DNA of 12,713 nucleotides from assembly GCA_019241495.1 (NCBI GenBank), contig JAFAWZ010000134.1, forward strand, positions 1-12,713, written 5' to 3'. Of the stretch, positions 1 to 5,480 are shown one piece after another. Within the stretch, counting starts at the first letter, position 1, and each line of letters starts with the position of its first letter. The notes under the pieces were generated by a model. The model saw nothing but the letters and a program-made list of their open reading frames with translations, did not search any database and was not told the DNA's origin. Position numbers and translations under genes: made by a program. The DNA comes from Acidimicrobiales bacterium (lineage in GTDB: Bacteria > Actinomycetota > Acidimicrobiia > Acidimicrobiales > Palsa-688).

Positions 1-64
1 CCATTCCTGCCGCGGGCACTGACCGTCATACCGAGTGGCGTCTCGCCTATCAATACCCACCAGC

Positions 65-70
65 TACCGT
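65..70 (+). promoter_or_regulatory. -10-like box TACCGT, leaderless start
   Basis: TACCGT fits TANNNT and ends 6 nt before ATG 77, so transcription would begin at or next to the start codon. No convincing -35 hexamer is visible. Confidence 0.4.
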
Positions 71-76
71 GCGGAT

Positions 77-406
77 ATGAGAGTTCCCATCGCTTGCACC
101 CTCGGCCCGGATGCAGCGACAGATCGCATCGCGGACTGGCGCGCCGCCTTGGGCGCGTCGGTGGTGGCCACGATCCGGACCGCTCCCGGCCGGGCAGAGC
201 TGCGACTCGTGGACGGGCCGATCGGGGCGGGAGTATTGATCGACTTGGCTCGACGAGAGAAGGCTTGCTGCGACTTCTTTACGTTCAAGGTGAAGATCGA
301 TGCCGACGGGGCGACCCTGGTCATCGAGGTCCCCGAAGACGCGGTGGCTGTGCTCGACGGTCTTCTGGCTCTGCGCGGCGGGGAGCAAAATAGACGGTCA
401 AGCTAG
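77..406 (+). CDS. Small CC-motif protein of unknown function
   Basis: This encodes 109 aa of a small, probably cytosolic family that I recognise from actinobacteria but cannot name. It opens with IACTLGPD (residues 5-12, Cys7), continues through an ADWRAALG segment near residue 20, and has a hallmark EKACCDFF motif with paired Cys at about 64-65 followed by a beta-rich stretch ending in VLDGLLAL. Relatives are sometimes found near mercury or arsenic genes, which suggests thiol or metal binding; that is inference, as no such neighbour is visible here. A GTG at 35 in the same frame would add 14 residues. I prefer ATG 77 because the family begins close to the IACTL motif and a TACCGT box (65-70) lies 6 nt before it, as at other leaderless-looking starts in this window. 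It ends with TAG and converges on the methyltransferase gene. Confidence 0.75.
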   Translation: MRVPIACTLGPDAATDRIADWRAALGASVVATIRTAPGRAELRLVDGPIGAGVLIDLARREKACCDFFTFKVKIDADGATLVIEVPEDAVAVLDGLLALRGGEQNRRSS

Positions 407-520
407 CTGGACGGGCGGCACTGTTCTTTCGATCGAGACTCTTGTGGTAGGGCTCAGCAACTTTGGCACATCGCAAGTGCCGCCGGCTCCTCTCCGTCAA
501 GGTAGTCCTGCGGCGGGCGC

Positions 521-1159
521 TCAGTCAGGTGGCCGCGGCGTGATGCGCGCCAACCACGCCTCGGCGAGGGGTGGGTCGAGGTTGGTGTGAAACTGGGCCG
601 GCTCGATGGATTCGATGGTCCACTGGCCCGCGAAAGCCATCTGCAGCTCGGCCTGTGTGACTCGCCGGGGCCCCCAGTCGCCGGGCTGGCGATCACTGAA
701 ACAAGCGAGCAGCAGGCAGCCTCCGGGCCTCACCACGGCGGCCAGGGCGGTCACGTAGCGGGATCGCCGCTCGTCGTCGAAGACGTGAAAGAGGCCGCTG
801 TCGAGCACCGTATCGAACTGTTCTTCGAGATCGTGCAACGCCAAGGCGTCCAACACGACGAATCGGGCTGTGATGTCTCGATCGGTCGCCTTGCTCTTGG
901 CTATCTCGATGGCCCGAGGTGATGCATCGATACCGGTAGCGTCCAGTCCGCGAGCGGCGGCCATGAGGGTGTGCTCACCGGTCCCGCATCCCGCGTCGAG
1001 CACTCGCCCGCGGATCGCTCCTTCCTCCATGAGCGCGGCGAATACCGGCTGGGGACGGCCGATGTCCCATGGCGGGGTGCCCAGGTAGCTGTCGTTGAAG
1101 TCTTCGAAGCCTCGGTCGGCAGCCCGACCAGGAATGGCACCGCGGGGCAGATCACTCAT
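521..1159 (-). CDS. Class I SAM-dependent methyltransferase
   Basis: This encodes a 212-aa cytosolic Rossmann-fold methyltransferase. Motif I VLDAGCGTG (about residues 53-61) forms the SAM-binding glycine loop. It is followed by GIDAS, whose acidic residue would bind the ribose hydroxyls, then FVVLDAL (motif II region), VLDSGLFHVF (motif III) and VRPGGCLLLACF (post-motif strand). The GTPPWDIGRPQ segment at about 27-37 is typical of the branch annotated as thiopurine/tellurite-type or Methyltransf_25 proteins. The substrate cannot be read from sequence, but small thiols, metalloids or xenobiotics fit that branch. The gene starts 48 bp after the stop of the MFS exporter on the same strand, so cotranscription is likely. 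A TATCGT box 7 nt before its ATG suggests an additional internal promoter. The length is normal for the family. Confidence 0.85.
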   Translation of the reverse strand: MSDLPRGAIPGRAADRGFEDFNDSYLGTPPWDIGRPQPVFAALMEEGAIRGRVLDAGCGTGEHTLMAAARGLDATGIDASPRAIEIAKSKATDRDITARFVVLDALALHDLEEQFDTVLDSGLFHVFDDERRSRYVTALAAVVRPGGCLLLACFSDRQPGDWGPRRVTQAELQMAFAGQWTIESIEPAQFHTNLDPPLAEAWLARITPRPPD

Positions 1160-1166
1160 CGTCCCG

Positions 1167-1172
1167 ACGATA
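1167..1172 (-). promoter_or_regulatory. -10-like box TATCGT before methyltransferase
   Basis: Read on the minus strand, TATCGT ends 7 nt before the methyltransferase ATG. It would give a leaderless transcript independent of the upstream MFS gene. The -35 is weak; a TTTGAG lies 16 nt upstream of the box. Confidence 0.35.
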
Positions 1173-1207
1173 TCGGCCCGCCCGTGGGCTCAAAGTCAGG
1201 AGCTCGC

Positions 1208-2506
1208 TCATGGCCCATCGTCGTCCAAAGCCAGGGTTGACCCCTGGGCGATGTCGAACTCGAGACCGGTCCGGGCCCGCGCAACCGTGCCGTCGCGCCG
1301 CCAGAGCTCGGGGATCCGCCAGGCCAACAGGACGGTGCCAACGATGCAGGCCAGCCCACCGGACCACACAGCAAACTGCGAGCCGCCTACCGTGGCGGCC
1401 AGCCCGGACTCGCCGTCGCCGAGACGGTTGCCGGACACGGCAGCCGCATAGAACAGCCCGCTCAGACGACCTTGGAGGCGTTCGGGCGTCGCTGACTGCA
1501 GGATCGCCACCCGGAACACACCACCGACGATGTCGGCGCCCCCGGCTATGGCCAGCAGGATCAAGCCAATCCACAACACCGGGATGATCCCGAAGAGAGC
1601 AATGGCCCCGCCCCAGAACAGCATGCACATCACCAGGGCCCGGCCCCGGGCTGTGATGTGCTTGACCCACCCGCTGAGCAGCGAGGCGGCCATGGCACCG
1701 GCTCCAGGCGCAGCATAAAGCAGCCCGACAGTCGACGCTCCGCCGTGGAAAAGGTGGATGCCGAGGGCCGGAAACACGGCCTTCGGCATGCCGAAGATCA
1801 TGGCGTTGAGATCGAGCACGAAGGTGGCGAGAAGTAGCGTCTCGGTCCGCAAAAAGCGCAGGCCCTCGACGATCGACCGTAGGCCAGCCGGGGAATCGCC
1901 GCTTCTCTGCGGAGCAAGGGACGGGAGCATGACCGCGGCGATGAACGTGGCCCCGTATGACGCCACGTCGGCCAAGTAGACCGCCTTCAGGCCGAGCTCC
2001 GCGATGATGAGGCCGGCCAGAGCCGGTCCGGCCACGACGGCCAGATTGTTGACCACCGACTGGAGGGCGAAGGCGCTCGGCACCTCCTCCTCGGGTACGA
2101 GCATCGGTACCACTGCCAGACGGGTCGGCCAGTCCACGCCCTGGAAGGCGGCGATAAAGCCAGGGGCGACGAACATGACCCACAGCTGCGGGTGAGGCAG
2201 CAGTGCGTTGGCGGCCAAGGCCCCGCTGGCGACGGCGAGTAGGACCTGGGTAGCGATCAGCATGCGGCGACGATCCAGCACATCGGCAACCGCCCCGCCG
2301 ATGAGCGACCCCAAGATGGTCGGAGCCAACGCGACCAGGCTGACCAGACCGACCATGGCCGTGGACCGCGTCAGCCGGTAGGTCTGGTAGGCAACCCCTA
2401 CGACGGTCAGCTGGCTGCCGATAGATGTGATCGACAGGCCGAACCACAGCCGGCGGAAAGCGGCGCTGTGGCGCAGCGGGCCGATGTCCGCCACCAGTCG
2501 ACGCAT
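1208..2506 (-). CDS. MFS exporter, EntS-like (MFS_3 type)
   Basis: This encodes a 432-aa inner-membrane transporter with about 12 hydrophobic helices. It begins with the FRRLWFGLSITSIGSQL segment (about 17-33) typical of the EntS/MFS_3 branch, in which helix 1 carries the G-x-Q/S start. The loop 2-3 motif A appears as GGAVADVLDRRR at about 70-81. Family members export siderophores, drugs or other small molecules by proton antiport; the substrate here is unknown. The C-terminal tail (from about 405) is hydrophilic and cytosolic. It is the upstream gene of a likely two-gene unit with the methyltransferase 48 bp downstream, which might mean modification and export of the same compound (inference). 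The ATG at 2506 is chosen because a TAGGCT box sits 8 nt before it and the protein then begins at the usual family position. Confidence 0.88.
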   Translation of the reverse strand: MRRLVADIGPLRHSAAFRRLWFGLSITSIGSQLTVVGVAYQTYRLTRSTAMVGLVSLVALAPTILGSLIGGAVADVLDRRRMLIATQVLLAVASGALAANALLPHPQLWVMFVAPGFIAAFQGVDWPTRLAVVPMLVPEEEVPSAFALQSVVNNLAVVAGPALAGLIIAELGLKAVYLADVASYGATFIAAVMLPSLAPQRSGDSPAGLRSIVEGLRFLRTETLLLATFVLDLNAMIFGMPKAVFPALGIHLFHGGASTVGLLYAAPGAGAMAASLLSGWVKHITARGRALVMCMLFWGGAIALFGIIPVLWIGLILLAIAGGADIVGGVFRVAILQSATPERLQGRLSGLFYAAAVSGNRLGDGESGLAATVGGSQFAVWSGGLACIVGTVLLAWRIPELWRRDGTVARARTGLEFDIAQGSTLALDDDGP

Positions 2507-2514
2507 GGCCGGCG

Positions 2515-2520
2515 AGCCTA
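2515..2520 (-). promoter_or_regulatory. -10-like box TAGGCT before MFS exporter
   Basis: TAGGCT on the minus strand ends 8 nt before the MFS ATG at 2506, consistent with a leaderless or nearly leaderless transcript. The region immediately upstream is extremely G-rich, and no clear -35 is seen. Confidence 0.38.
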
Positions 2521-2606
2521 CCGTCGGGACGACCCCCGCCCCCGGGGATTAGCATGCGCCCAATAGTCAGGAGGGTCCTAGACTGCGGCGGCTTCGTTGG
2601 CGGCCT

Positions 2607-2714
2607 CTACGAGCGCTTGCGGAACCGGGGTCGCAGAGCGAACCACCAGACGGCGGCCATTGTTACCAGACTCCCCAGGAGGGCGAGGGGCTTCTTCGTC
2701 ACGGAGCGACCCAT
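2607..2714 (-). CDS. 35-aa single-helix membrane peptide
   Basis: This short ORF encodes 35 residues: a basic start (MGRSVTKKP), one hydrophobic helix (LALLGSLVTMAAVWWFAL, about 10-27) and a strongly basic end (RPRFRKRS). That is the layout of a small single-pass membrane protein; the positive-inside rule does not fix its orientation because both ends are basic. Support comes from the start: a TACCCT box (2722-2727) lies exactly 7 nt before the ATG, the same geometry as at several larger genes in the window. It is on the same strand as the MFS exporter and ends 100 bp before that gene's start. I do not recognise a family. It could be a stand-alone regulator or partner of the transporter (inference), or a chance ORF. 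Confidence 0.5.
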   Translation of the reverse strand: MGRSVTKKPLALLGSLVTMAAVWWFALRPRFRKRS

Positions 2715-2721
2715 CGCGACC

Positions 2722-2727
2722 AGGGTA
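2722..2727 (-). promoter_or_regulatory. -10-like box TACCCT before small membrane ORF
   Basis: TACCCT on the minus strand ends 7 nt before the ATG of the 35-aa peptide, the spacing expected for a leaderless transcript. Confidence 0.35.
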
Positions 2728-2790
2728 GTGAATGCCCGGGCGGTGGTGAGTAGTGTCGGCTGCAATCGGGGTTGGACAGGGGAGGGGACA

Positions 2791-2895
2791 ATGTGTGACG
2801 ACGTTTTATCGAGGTGGGACGAAGTGGCCGATATCGGTCAGTTGCTCCGTGAGTGGTTCGATGCTTGGAGCCTCCTATGGCCTTGCGAATCATAG
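2791..2895 (+). CDS. Possible 34-aa leader peptide upstream of sulfotransferase
   Basis: An ATG at 2791 follows a very G-rich Shine-Dalgarno-like stretch (GGGGAGGGG ending 3 nt before it) and opens a 34-codon ORF beginning MCDDVLSRWDEV. It contains four Trp and two Cys and ends at TAG 2893-2895, in a different frame from the sulfotransferase gene, whose start at 2877 it overlaps by 19 nt. The strong ribosome site and the overlap suggest a leader ORF that could couple translation to the next gene. A Cys- or Trp-dependent attenuator is conceivable but unsupported, as no terminator pair is evident. It may equally be a fortuitous ORF. Confidence 0.33.
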   Translation: MCDDVLSRWDEVADIGQLLREWFDAWSLLWPCES

Positions 2896-3518
2896 GGGCA
2901 GGTGTCGGCCGGACCGGCACCGAGTCGCTGAAGCTGGCTCTGGAACGTTTGCTGGGTGGGCGCTGCTACCACATGCTCGAGGTGCTCTCGCATCCCGAGT
3001 CAGTGACGCACTGGGCTTCTGCCGGGTGCGGCCAGATGCCCGACTGGGACCACGTCTTCGACGGCTACGTGGCCGCGGTCGACTGGCCGGTAGCGGCCTA
3101 CTGGCCAGAGCTGAGCGCGGCGTTCCTCGACGCTCCTGTGATTCTGTCTACTCGCGCCAGCGCTGAAGAGTGGTATCGCTCGGCCAGCCAGACGATATTT
3201 GCCATTGACCCCTCGAAGATGCCTGGTGCCGGCGACCCGGGGTTCTTGGAAGGAATGTTCGGTCGATTCACCTTCGAGCTCAACAATCCGGAGGCAGCAA
3301 TGGAGGCCTACCAGACTCACAACCGCAAGGTCCGTGAGTCGATCGACCCGGAGCGACTCGTTGAGTGGCAGCCCGGCGACGGCTGGGCCCCGCTGAGCAA
3401 GGCGTTGGGCGTGCCTGAACCAGATGAGCCGTTTCCGCACGTGAACACGACAGAGATGTTCCGCCAGCGACTGGCCGAGTGGGGCCTCACTGGGAGTGAA
3501 GCAGATCATCAAATGTGA
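2877..3518 (+). CDS. Sulfotransferase-family P-loop protein
   Basis: This encodes 213 aa resembling the bacterial/eukaryotic sulfotransferase_4 (PF17784-type) family. These proteins are expected to transfer sulfate from PAPS, though bacterial members are mostly uncharacterised. The N-terminal strand and P-loop read IIGAGVGRTGTESLK (about residues 5-19), followed by CYHMLEVL. The 3'-phosphate-binding region is LSTRASAEEWYRS near residue 100, with Arg and Ser in the usual order. The C-terminal NTTEMFRQRLAEW resembles the family's closing helix. An in-frame GTG at 2853 would add eight residues. ATG 2877 is preferred because the P-loop strand starts right after it and GGAG lies 6 nt upstream. The YkgJ-like gene follows 60 bp downstream. 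The substrate is unknown. Confidence 0.82.
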   Translation: MALRIIGAGVGRTGTESLKLALERLLGGRCYHMLEVLSHPESVTHWASAGCGQMPDWDHVFDGYVAAVDWPVAAYWPELSAAFLDAPVILSTRASAEEWYRSASQTIFAIDPSKMPGAGDPGFLEGMFGRFTFELNNPEAAMEAYQTHNRKVRESIDPERLVEWQPGDGWAPLSKALGVPEPDEPFPHVNTTEMFRQRLAEWGLTGSEADHQM

Positions 3519-3530
3519 CGACACCTGCCG

Positions 3531-3576
3531 TAGTCTCAGATCGATCGTCGGGCCGGGACTCGATAGTCTCAGGTCG
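3531..3576 (+). repeat. 13-bp direct repeat around YkgJ promoter
   Basis: TAGTCTCAGATCG (3531-3543) recurs as TAGTCTCAGGTCG (3564-3576), 12 of 13 identical and 33 bp apart start to start, which is about three helical turns. The second copy contains the TAGTCT -10-like box 9 nt before the YkgJ-type ATG. The first may be a duplicated promoter or a regulator half-site; which of these is inference. Confidence 0.45.
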
Positions 3577-3578
3577 GA

Positions 3579-4112
3579 ATGTCCGAGGAAGACGGCACTC
3601 AGGGCGAGATCCGGGACGCAGGCGACTTCTCGGCGTGGCTGAGCGAGATGCGAGCAGCCTTGCGGGGAGACCGCACTGCTCAGGTCCCCTGCGGGTCTTG
3701 TACGGCATGCTGCACTTCGTTTCAATTCGTCCACGTCGGTCCGGACGAGACTGACACTCTGGCGCATATTCCGTCGGACTTGCTCGTTCCGGCTCCTGGG
3801 AAGCCTCGCGGTCATGTCGTCCTGGGATACGACAAGAGCGGGCACTGCCCGATGTTGATCGACGGGCGGTGCTCGATCTATGACCATCGACCGCAGACGT
3901 GTCGATCCTACGATTGCCGTGTTTTCGCCGCGGCCGGCGTCGTGGCTGACCAGCCAGCCATTGCCGAGCGGGTACAGCAGTGGCGGTTCACCTATCGCGA
4001 GCCCGGTGACCGTTTCCTCCATGAGGCCGTTCGCTTCTTGGTGCAGCGGTACGGGCCGGACGCAGGGCCCATCGAGAAGGCCGTGCGCGCAGTCGAAGGA
4101 GTCGATTCGTAG
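3579..4112 (+). CDS. YkgJ-family CxxCxxCC cysteine-cluster protein
   Basis: This encodes 177 aa with the diagnostic CGSCTACC motif (Cys38, 41, 44, 45) of the PF03692 zinc/iron-chelating cluster family. A second set of cysteines follows at about 90, 98, 108 and 113 within GHCPMLIDGRCSIYDHRPQTCRSYDC, quoted here in parts: HCPML, RCSIYDHRP and TCRSYDC. Eight Cys in this order is the complete family pattern, so a metal or Fe-S site is very likely; no reaction has been firmly assigned to most members. The C-terminal half (WRFTYREPGDRFLHEAV) is a helical extension. The protein is presumably cytosolic. It is preceded by a TAGTCT box 9 nt before the ATG and ends with TAG just upstream of a large inverted repeat. 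Confidence 0.88.
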   Translation: MSEEDGTQGEIRDAGDFSAWLSEMRAALRGDRTAQVPCGSCTACCTSFQFVHVGPDETDTLAHIPSDLLVPAPGKPRGHVVLGYDKSGHCPMLIDGRCSIYDHRPQTCRSYDCRVFAAAGVVADQPAIAERVQQWRFTYREPGDRFLHEAVRFLVQRYGPDAGPIEKAVRAVEGVDS

Positions 4113-4151
4113 CACATCGGTGTTTCGCGATCAGTCGACCCCGGGTCGTCG

Positions 4152-4197
4152 ATAGTGGTCACTTGACCCACACATATGTAGGTCAAGTGACCACTAT
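4152..4197. repeat. Perfect 17-bp inverted repeat (46 bp element)
   Basis: ATAGTGGTCACTTGACC (4152-4168) is exactly reverse-complementary to 4181-4197, separated by 12 bp in which ACA/TGT can extend the stem after one C-A mismatch to leave a CATA loop. There is no T-run on either side, so an ordinary intrinsic terminator for the YkgJ gene is not well supported. The right arm continues into a sequence repeated at 4887-4911, which suggests a dispersed repeat or transposon end rather than a terminator. Confidence 0.8.
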
Positions 4198-4209
4198 GAA
4201 TCCCGGGGG
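4184..4209 (+). repeat. Direct repeat copy 1, left of DinB gene
   Basis: This begins CAAGTGACCACTATG and ends AATCCCGGGGG. The same sequence recurs at 4887-4911 with one 1-bp deletion and one substitution. This copy forms the outer right side of the 17-bp inverted repeat. Confidence 0.7.
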
Positions 4210-4356
4210 GCCGTCGATGATGGCGAACCGAGGAGGAGCCCGAGCCTGCGCTAGAACGTTCGATTCGTGTTACGGGGTGGGGCTGGCACCCACAAGTCAT
4301 GCCGGAGGATGAAATCGAGCCCTGAAGCTTCAGCATTCCATGCCAACATGTCTCCA

Positions 4357-4866
4357 ATGAGCGGTTGGGGATCTCAGATCTACGGAGATCCGTGCCGGGA
4401 ATGTGGCTTCTCGTGGGGCATCAGCCGCCGGGGCGCGGAAGTGGTCATCGCAGGACTTCCAGATCGTCTCGTTTCGCCTTTGGGAAAGGCGACCGGAACC
4501 GAGCGGAACCAGGCGCTGACCTGGACCGTGACCGGTTACGTCGCTCATCTCGGCGACAACCTTGGAATATGGGCAGAACGTGTTGTGGGGATCACGCTCG
4601 GTGCGCCGCCGTTCGTGGCAGCGTACGATCAAGACGAGCTGGCGCGAGCCAGACGGTACGACACCCTTCGCCTGCAGGGCGTCTTCTGGTCGCTGCGAAG
4701 AGCGGTCGACGGATGGCTGGCCGCCTTTGCCATGGCCCCACCAGAGCTAGTGATGACCCACCCTGATGTAGGGACGCTCACCCTGGTGGACGTCGCACGG
4801 AGCAACGCGCACGACGCGAGCCACCACGAGTGGGACATCGCGCGATCGCTCCCAAGGTCCCGCTGA
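4357..4866 (+). CDS. DinB-superfamily protein
   Basis: This encodes 169 aa from ATG 4357. It begins with YGDPCRECGFSW (about 9-20), the Cys-pair opening of an actinobacterial DinB-like group. A four-helix-bundle pattern follows, with candidate metal ligands His64 (YVAHLGDN) and His152/His156 (NAHDASHHEWD), matching the DinB/YfiT three-histidine arrangement. Related proteins act as metal- and thiol-dependent transferases or in damage responses; the actual reaction here is unknown. The start is uncertain. In-frame ATGs at 4309 and 4348 and a GTG at 4267 extend the ORF, but none has a well-placed ribosome site, and the residues before 4357 look non-family. The gene is bracketed by two direct repeats and may have entered as a cassette (inference). 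Confidence 0.75.
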   Translation: MSGWGSQIYGDPCRECGFSWGISRRGAEVVIAGLPDRLVSPLGKATGTERNQALTWTVTGYVAHLGDNLGIWAERVVGITLGAPPFVAAYDQDELARARRYDTLRLQGVFWSLRRAVDGWLAAFAMAPPELVMTHPDVGTLTLVDVARSNAHDASHHEWDIARSLPRSR

Positions 4867-4886
4867 CGCCATCCCTCGACGTACCG

Positions 4887-4911
4887 CAAGTGCCACTATG
4901 AATCCCAGGGG
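4887..4911 (+). repeat. Direct repeat copy 2, right of DinB gene
   Basis: CAAGTGCCACTATG followed by AATCCCAGGGG matches 4184-4209 except for one missing A and one A/G change. It lies 20 bp after the DinB stop and has no nearby inverted partner, unlike copy 1. It resembles a shared terminal sequence left by a mobile element, but no transposase remains. Confidence 0.7.
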
Positions 4912-4928
4912 ACCACACATCGGTGCTC

Positions 4929-5387
4929 TCAAGGACAATAAGGACTCTGAGCGGGATCACGTTCCTCCTCGTCGAGGAGCCGGAGGTGGGTCAACGCTTC
5001 CACGGCTCCAGTGAGCGCCGTCGATTCGGCCTCGGAGAGCTTGTCGAGGAGCTGTTCGAGGGACTCTGTTCCCAGCCTCCGTCGGCTTCTCACGTAGTTG
5101 GCACCCTTGTCCGTTATGGCGGCGAGCGCCACCCGTTTGTCATCGGGATCGCTGCGGCGCTCGACGAGACCCTCGCGTTCGAGGTTGGAGACCAGGTTGG
5201 TCATGGACGGCTGGGCGACTCCCTCGATGACCGCGAGCTCGGTGATCCTCCGTGGCCCGGTGCGTTCGAGGGTGGCGAGGGTGGCCAGGGCGGTGAGGCT
5301 CAGGTCGCGTGGCGTGTGGCGCAGGAGAGCGGCGAGGAGGCCGTACAAGGCCGCCGCCGCAGGCCCGTGCCTGCTCTCACTGTCCAT
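4929..5387 (-). CDS. MarR-family transcriptional regulator
   Basis: This encodes a 152-aa winged-helix repressor-type protein. The order is as expected: an N-terminal dimerisation helix (AAALYGLLAALLRH), helix 2 with LSLTALATLATLER, the helix-turn-helix ITELAVIEGVAQPSMTNLVS (about 48-67), the wing ERRSDPDDKRVALAAIT (about 76-92) with the family's D-x-R salt-bridge pattern, and C-terminal dimerisation helices. It probably binds a palindrome in the 93-bp divergent space shared with the MFS gene and is relieved by a small ligand exported by that pump (inference from the classic MarR-pump arrangement). ATG 5387 is favoured over the upstream start at 5405 because a TACGCT box lies 6 nt before it. 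Length is typical. Confidence 0.88.
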   Translation of the reverse strand: MDSESRHGPAAAALYGLLAALLRHTPRDLSLTALATLATLERTGPRRITELAVIEGVAQPSMTNLVSNLEREGLVERRSDPDDKRVALAAITDKGANYVRSRRRLGTESLEQLLDKLSEAESTALTGAVEALTHLRLLDEEERDPAQSPYCP

Positions 5388-5393
5388 GAGGCC

Positions 5394-5399
5394 AGCGTA
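5394..5399 (-). promoter_or_regulatory. -10-like box TACGCT before marR
   Basis: TACGCT on the minus strand ends 6 nt before ATG 5387, matching a leaderless start. No good -35 is seen. Confidence 0.38.
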
Positions 5400-5418
5400 G
5401 CCCAAAATCCATCGACTA

Positions 5419-5439
5419 TCTATATAGCTAGCCTATAGA
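5419..5439. promoter_or_regulatory. Candidate MarR operator
   Basis: An AT-rich island in otherwise GC-rich DNA carries TCTATA, nine bases including the palindrome GCTAGC, then TATAGA. The 6-bp arms are exact inverted repeats. It lies between the divergent marR and MFS genes and overlaps a possible TATAGA -10 (5434-5439) for the MFS gene. Size and symmetry suit a MarR dimer; binding is inferred. Confidence 0.5.
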
Positions 5440-5480
5440 CTTTCGGTAGCAGTGAAGGTAGCGGCGAGAGGAGCCCCGAC

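Noticed and set aside
465..481. GGCAC-N7-GTGCC hairpin between convergent genes as a terminator
   Set aside because: The 5-bp stem is short and no T-tract follows on either strand.
1152..2555. 467-codon minus-strand open frame overlapping the MFS exporter
   Set aside because: Very Arg/Gly/Pro-rich with no hydrophobic pattern; it is an alternate-frame shadow of the exporter in high-GC DNA.
3000..4115. 371-codon minus-strand frame opposite sulfotransferase and YkgJ genes
   Set aside because: Antisense to two genes with clear motifs; no recognisable domain.
4152..4197. The large inverted repeat as an intrinsic terminator
   Set aside because: No U-tract on either side, and its right arm belongs to a sequence repeated 700 bp away, which fits a repeat element better.
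4887..4911. Direct repeats as a CRISPR array
   Set aside because: Only two copies about 700 bp apart with a gene between them; no regular spacers or cas genes.
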